Assembly (NCBI GenBank): GCA_001275005.1
Contig: JWZX01003401.1
Span: 1-64,000 of the forward strand
DNA length: 64,000 nucleotides
Reading direction: 5' to 3'
DNA from: Chrysochromulina tobinii
Lineage: Eukaryota > Haptophyta > Prymnesiales > Chrysochromulinaceae
The notes beneath the pieces are model-generated. The model saw nothing but the letters and a program-made list of their open reading frames with translations, did no database searches and was not told where the DNA came from. The translations under genes and the position numbers were made by a program. This document shows, one piece after another, positions 60,098 to 64,000 of this stretch; the stretch's first letter is position 1; every line of letters begins with the position of its first letter.

Positions 60098-63000
60098 TCA
60101 GCACGACCACGAGCAAGGGCGCAACGTGGAGCCCATCAACTCGATCTTATCCATCCCCTCGTCCCCTTTGACCGGAACTGCTCTCGGCTGGCCGCCCTCG
60201 AGCTCGCCGAAGGCGTTGCTCGCGGCAGTGGGCATTTCAAGCGATTGGCCGCTGCCGGCCCTGGAAATGTCCATGGCCATGCGTGGAAGGTTGCGCCCCC
60301 CGTGGGCAATCTGGCTGCAGCACGCTGCAGGCGCCCCTCGGCTGATTGGCCCGAGCTCGTCTGGAAACTTGCTGCACAGCCCCTTCCACACGCCAAGGCT
60401 TAGTCCAAACAAATGGCAGTGCGTCGTCGCCTCGACGTGCATTGCGCTCAGCACGGGAGCCAACGGCCCCGCTGAAAGCAAGCATCTCTGCCCCCACATA
60501 GTTCACACCCTCATTTCGGCCGATGAGGTAGGAAGAGAGCGCGGGCATGCCCGTGCTGCTGGCATCCCGGTCGGTAATTTTGCGGTTCGCCATGGACGAG
60601 CTGCTGCGGGGCGGCGCCTGCCGGAACATGTTCGGCAGGCGCCGACCCCCCGCACGGAGCTTGCCCAAATCAACAAGGTAGAGCTTGACGGCGGGATCAC
60701 CCTTCGTGATGACAGTATCGCCCTCCAGGAAGAGCTCCGGACGGAGCGCGACGCAGAGCTCGATGAGCGGGAAGAAGGTGAGGCTGCTGAGCGCTGGCAC
60801 ACAGAGAATGTTGTTGCGGTGCATCCAAAGGCCGATGTCGCGGAGCAAAAAGGGTGGGAGCGCCTCTGTCAAGGACGTGTGCGAGACGCGCGGGTTGGAC
60901 GAGATCAGCCGGTAGTAGGCAGTGATGCGCTGAACCAGATCCGATGGCAGCTGGTGATGCGTCGTGTAGTGCTGGAGGTAGTCAGTCTGTGTCTTGAACA
61001 TCTCCTCCTCGCCGTCGTTCAAGCGCACCAGCGAGGAGATGAGGCCGATGAGGCAGGCGAAGAGTGATGCCGAAATAAGCGTGAGCAACATCGCGAAGAC
61101 CGTCTCGAGCGCGTTCTGCGGCCGCACGTCGCCTAAGCCGACAGTGCTCATGTGCGACAGTGTGAAGTGGACTGCACGAAGGTACGAGAGGCCCACGTTC
61201 GAGTGCGCCCAATCGGCGTCTTTCCATGCGATGTCCTCGGTCATCCAGTTGCGCCCCAGCGCGGACTTGGGGAGCGCGTACGCGTCAAAGAGCCAGAGGC
61301 ATGCAAACCCATGGCAGACGTAGACCCAGAGGCACGTAACCACCGCGAGGCGCGCCTGGCCACTCGAGAGATGAAGTTGGGGTGGCAGCAAGGCGAAGGC
61401 CACGCGGCAGTGCTCGAGGATGCGCGAGCAGCGCAGCAGCCGCGGCAGGCGCAGTAGAGCCACCGCGAGGAGGATCGTCTTTGTGTCGCTCGTCACAGCC
61501 AGCCCGATCGGCGCCAAGGCTTCGTAGGGCAGCGAAGCGAGCAAGTCCAGGCGCAATTTGACCTGCACATAGTGCGTGCGAATCGCCATGTGTGTGAGCT
61601 CCGACTGCATGAACGTTTCGCGCCCTGGGGGGAGGAAGGGGAAGCAGTAGGCGCGCAGCAACGAGTCGCACAGAAGGATCACATCGATCGACCACTGCGG
61701 TACGAGCGCGGCCCATGCGTTGGCGACGCTCAAAGGACTTCGCGGCCCGAACACGGCGATGAGAAAGGGGATCGAGGTGGCTAGAATGGCCGTTGTCAGT
61801 GCCATAACGAGCTCCCACAGCTGCCTCGGCAGCGTCGAGGGTGGGAAGATGTATCCATGACTCGATGGCTGCTGGATGGGGACATCGCCGGTCGATGAGG
61901 ACCTCTTGGACGCCTCGGACATCTTGCATGGTTCAGCGTGCCCTGGAGTGCTGTCACCACGGAGGATGGCTTGCTCGCGGACGATGCGCTCGTTGGTTGA
62001 GCGGTAACAGGCATCGATGGATCGCACAAGGGACTCGAGTTTGGCAAGGTAAGCCGCGTCGCGATGCAGACCAAAGAGCGCGCACGCCGCGTCAAGCTGC
62101 GTGCGCGTGAGCTGAAGGACAACAGCACGCGTCACCGCGCGGACCGAGGCGTTGCGCGCCGTGCCTTGGAGAAAGAAGGAAACTTCACCGAGCACCGCGC
62201 CTGGGCCAACGGTGCCCACGACCGTCGACTTGGTCTGCTCAAAGTGGTCCTTGGCGAAGCCCATTTTCTCTCCCATAAGCGCTTCGGCTTTCCTTCGGCG
62301 ATGAACGGGCGCCGAGAGCGAGGGACGGCGACCGGCCGTGAGCACCTCGAAGACGCCCTCGACAATGATGTACATATCTTGCGTGCCTTTATCGCCCTCG
62401 AGCATGAGCAGCTCGCTAGGGGTGATGACGATGCCGCGCATCTCATTTGTAATGTGGCCGAGGACGGCCCGCGGCAGCAGGTCTGCTAGCTTCGTCTTCG
62501 AGAGCAGCTCGAGCCGAATTGCTTTGGAGGTCTCGAGCTGGAGCTGTGGCGGGAGCTTGTTGAGTACAGCTTTATCCTTGTCGGCGCCACGGTAGTGCGA
62601 CCAGACGAGGAAGCGGACGACGCGCTGCTGCAGTGGTGGCGGCACGGCGTAGCTCATCATGACCTTTTCCATGCTCGTCTGCACCATCGCATGCTCGTAC
62701 TCCTCCTGGTCGAGTCGCGCGATCGCGTTCACGATGACGCCAAGACCTGTCGACGACAATGTCGAACCAGCAACAATGAGGAAGATCATGTAGTACGTCT
62801 CGGGCATCGTGTCGGGAACCATATCACCAATTGGCACGACCACGAACGTGCCAATTGAGATGTAAAGACCGCGAAGCCATGCGAGCACCGCCAGAGGCTG
62901 GCAACGCGCCGCGCCCTCGAGGACGACGACGTCGCGCGCCCACCACGAGTACGCTTGCCACGTGTGCGCGCTCGTGTTCGTCACGAAAGAGGCATCGAAC

Positions 63001-64000
63001 TCGCGCCACCCGATGTACGCCCACACGCATGCCGAGAGGTGTGAGAGCATGATGACGATAAGCACGAGACGGCCGAGGCGCATATGCTGCATAGTCATGG
63101 CCGGCGACTGATTGAGCAGCCACACCTCGATGTTATACGTGTGGCGTGGCAGGAAGACGAGCAGTGGCAGCCGCAGCACCCAGATGATGCTCACAGCTGT
63201 CGTCATCGCGTCGGACACGGCGTCGCCGCCGTCGCGCACGCCAGCCATCGCAATGGAGAGGGCGTCGAGGACGAGCACGACGGCAAGAAGGAGCACCGCA
63301 AAGGGGAGCATGCCGTGTGCTTCATGCCACGCAGCAGTTGGCTTGTCCAACGTCTCCACCTTGCCCGCCGCGCTCCCGCCCAATGTACGCAACTGAACCC
63401 CAAGCAAGTCAACGCCAATCGCCACGTCGACAAGGAAATCGAAGATACACAGGCCGACCGTGTCAGAGTACGACTCCTGCGCGGCGACCGTACTCGGGTC
63501 ACAGCTGTCTGCGACATTAGGCAGTGGGTATATACTACTGCCGTTCTGAAGTGCCGCCGACCATTCGGCAGGCACGGCAAAGTGGTTGGAGAGAGACGCT
63601 CGGAACGGGTCGCCGCACAGCCGATAGAGGAGTAGCAGGCACAACAGGAGCGACCAAACGTGCGCAGAGCGCAGCTTCGCGGCCCAGCCATCTAGTGTTC
63701 GAAGAAGGCGCTGCGGTCGCAGCCCGCGCCCGCGTGCCGCCCCGACCTCGGCTGTGCCATCTGTCGCGATGAACAGGGCGGTCTCGTTGATGCGGCGTTC
63801 GGCGAAGCTGCTCGAGCCAAAAACATCGACGGCCCCCATGCACTTGAGGAGCTTTGGCGACTTGACGAGATTGCGGCAAATCGCCCTGTCACGCTCGCAG
63901 CTCGCTAGATACCCCTCACGTGCATGCTCCTTGATCGTGGTCTCGAGCTCGGGAAAGCGGCTCAGCAGATCATCAAAGGACTTACGGCGGAGCACCAGGC
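60098..64000 (-). CDS. Multi-repeat cyclic-nucleotide-gated (CNG-type) channel, N terminus beyond window
   Basis: Partial: the frame enters from the right edge without an ATG. The first residues (SFDDLLSRFPELETTIKEHA) look like the end of a CNBD, so an earlier channel unit probably lies outside. Two full units follow, each with six TMs, a pore, a C-linker and a CNBD. Unit 1 pore reads GTFVVVPIGDMVPDTMPET, a degenerate filter; its CNBD has LEGDKGTQDMYIIVEG and GAVLGEVSFFLQGTARNASV. Unit 2 pore is SHMSTVGLGDVRPQNALET; its CNBD starts LEGDTVITKGDPAVKLYLVD. The frame slips near the end at a CCC run (plus-strand GGG 60455-60457). Removing one base gives VLSAMHVEATTHCHLFGLSL and VWKGLCSKFPDE, a normal CNBD end, and extends the stop from 60237 to 60098. 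Multi-repeat CNG channels (CNGK) are known from sperm flagella. Confidence 0.85.

Noticed and set aside
1-64000. tRNA, rRNA or snRNA genes
   Set aside because: No cloverleaf or conserved RNA motif was found by eye. A covariance-model search would be needed to exclude them.

Overview
The window is nuclear DNA of a photosynthetic, flagellate-bearing protist. It has GT-AG introns, long multidomain eukaryotic proteins, a plastid-targeted violaxanthin de-epoxidase-like protein, an LRRCC1-type centriole protein, a septin, a RMND5/GID2 ubiquitin-ligase subunit and a multi-repeat cyclic-nucleotide-gated channel. GC-rich compact genes, few and short introns, and this mix of animal-like ciliary genes with a xanthophyll-cycle enzyme suggest a chlorophyll-c alga, most likely a haptophyte. 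That assignment is inference. Coding starts are given at ATG; several open frames extend upstream only through TTG/GTG codons and were trimmed.

Layout, left to right: RING-H2 protein (-); triple-RGS protein with a CaaX end (+); ankyrin-SLOG-SLATT-EF-hand-SLATT protein (-, 4 exons); AAAP-type transporter (-); VDE family protein (+, 2 exons); septin with an insert in its G domain (-, 2 exons); protein with an unassigned FWDW/GWCYxE domain (-); EF-hand plus six-TM cation channel (-); large WD40-like protein (+); OSCA/TMEM63-like channel (+); armadillo protein (-); trifunctional FolB-FolK-FolP (+); NXPE-like PC-esterase (-); Gln-rich protein (+); probable plastid membrane protein (-); FAS1-TIG-ankyrin protein (-); LRRCC1 (+, 4 exons); CaMK-like kinase (+); Spinster-like MFS transporter (+, 2 exons); RMND5/GID2 (+, 2 exons); METTL20-like methyltransferase (-); purple acid phosphatase (-); low-complexity hypothetical (-); and a multi-repeat CNG channel that runs off the right edge (-).

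The strongest signal is in the introns. Of 11 introns, seven carry a clear copy of flanking or junction sequence, and an eighth has mirrored ends. In most, the first 18-27 nt of the intron copy the first nucleotides of the next exon. Many share a simple core built from TGATTGCCTC / TGATGACCTC and end in CCYYCATCAG-like acceptors; two others share a second core. This is the pattern expected of introner-like elements, or of intron birth by tandem duplication across an AG|GT site. One LRRCC1 intron has been duplicated internally with its first acceptor broken (cag to cat), and another contains a perfect 70-bp tandem repeat that includes the donor.

A second signal is a set of (CAAGT)n/(ACTTG)n pentanucleotide arrays close to gene starts, nearly always reading ACTTG in the direction of transcription. 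In three places they flank an ~85-bp dispersed element as inverted ends, like a MITE. Four genes have reading frames broken by one nucleotide at a 3-4-base homopolymer. In each case a one-base change restores a conserved domain, so these are probably assembly indels.
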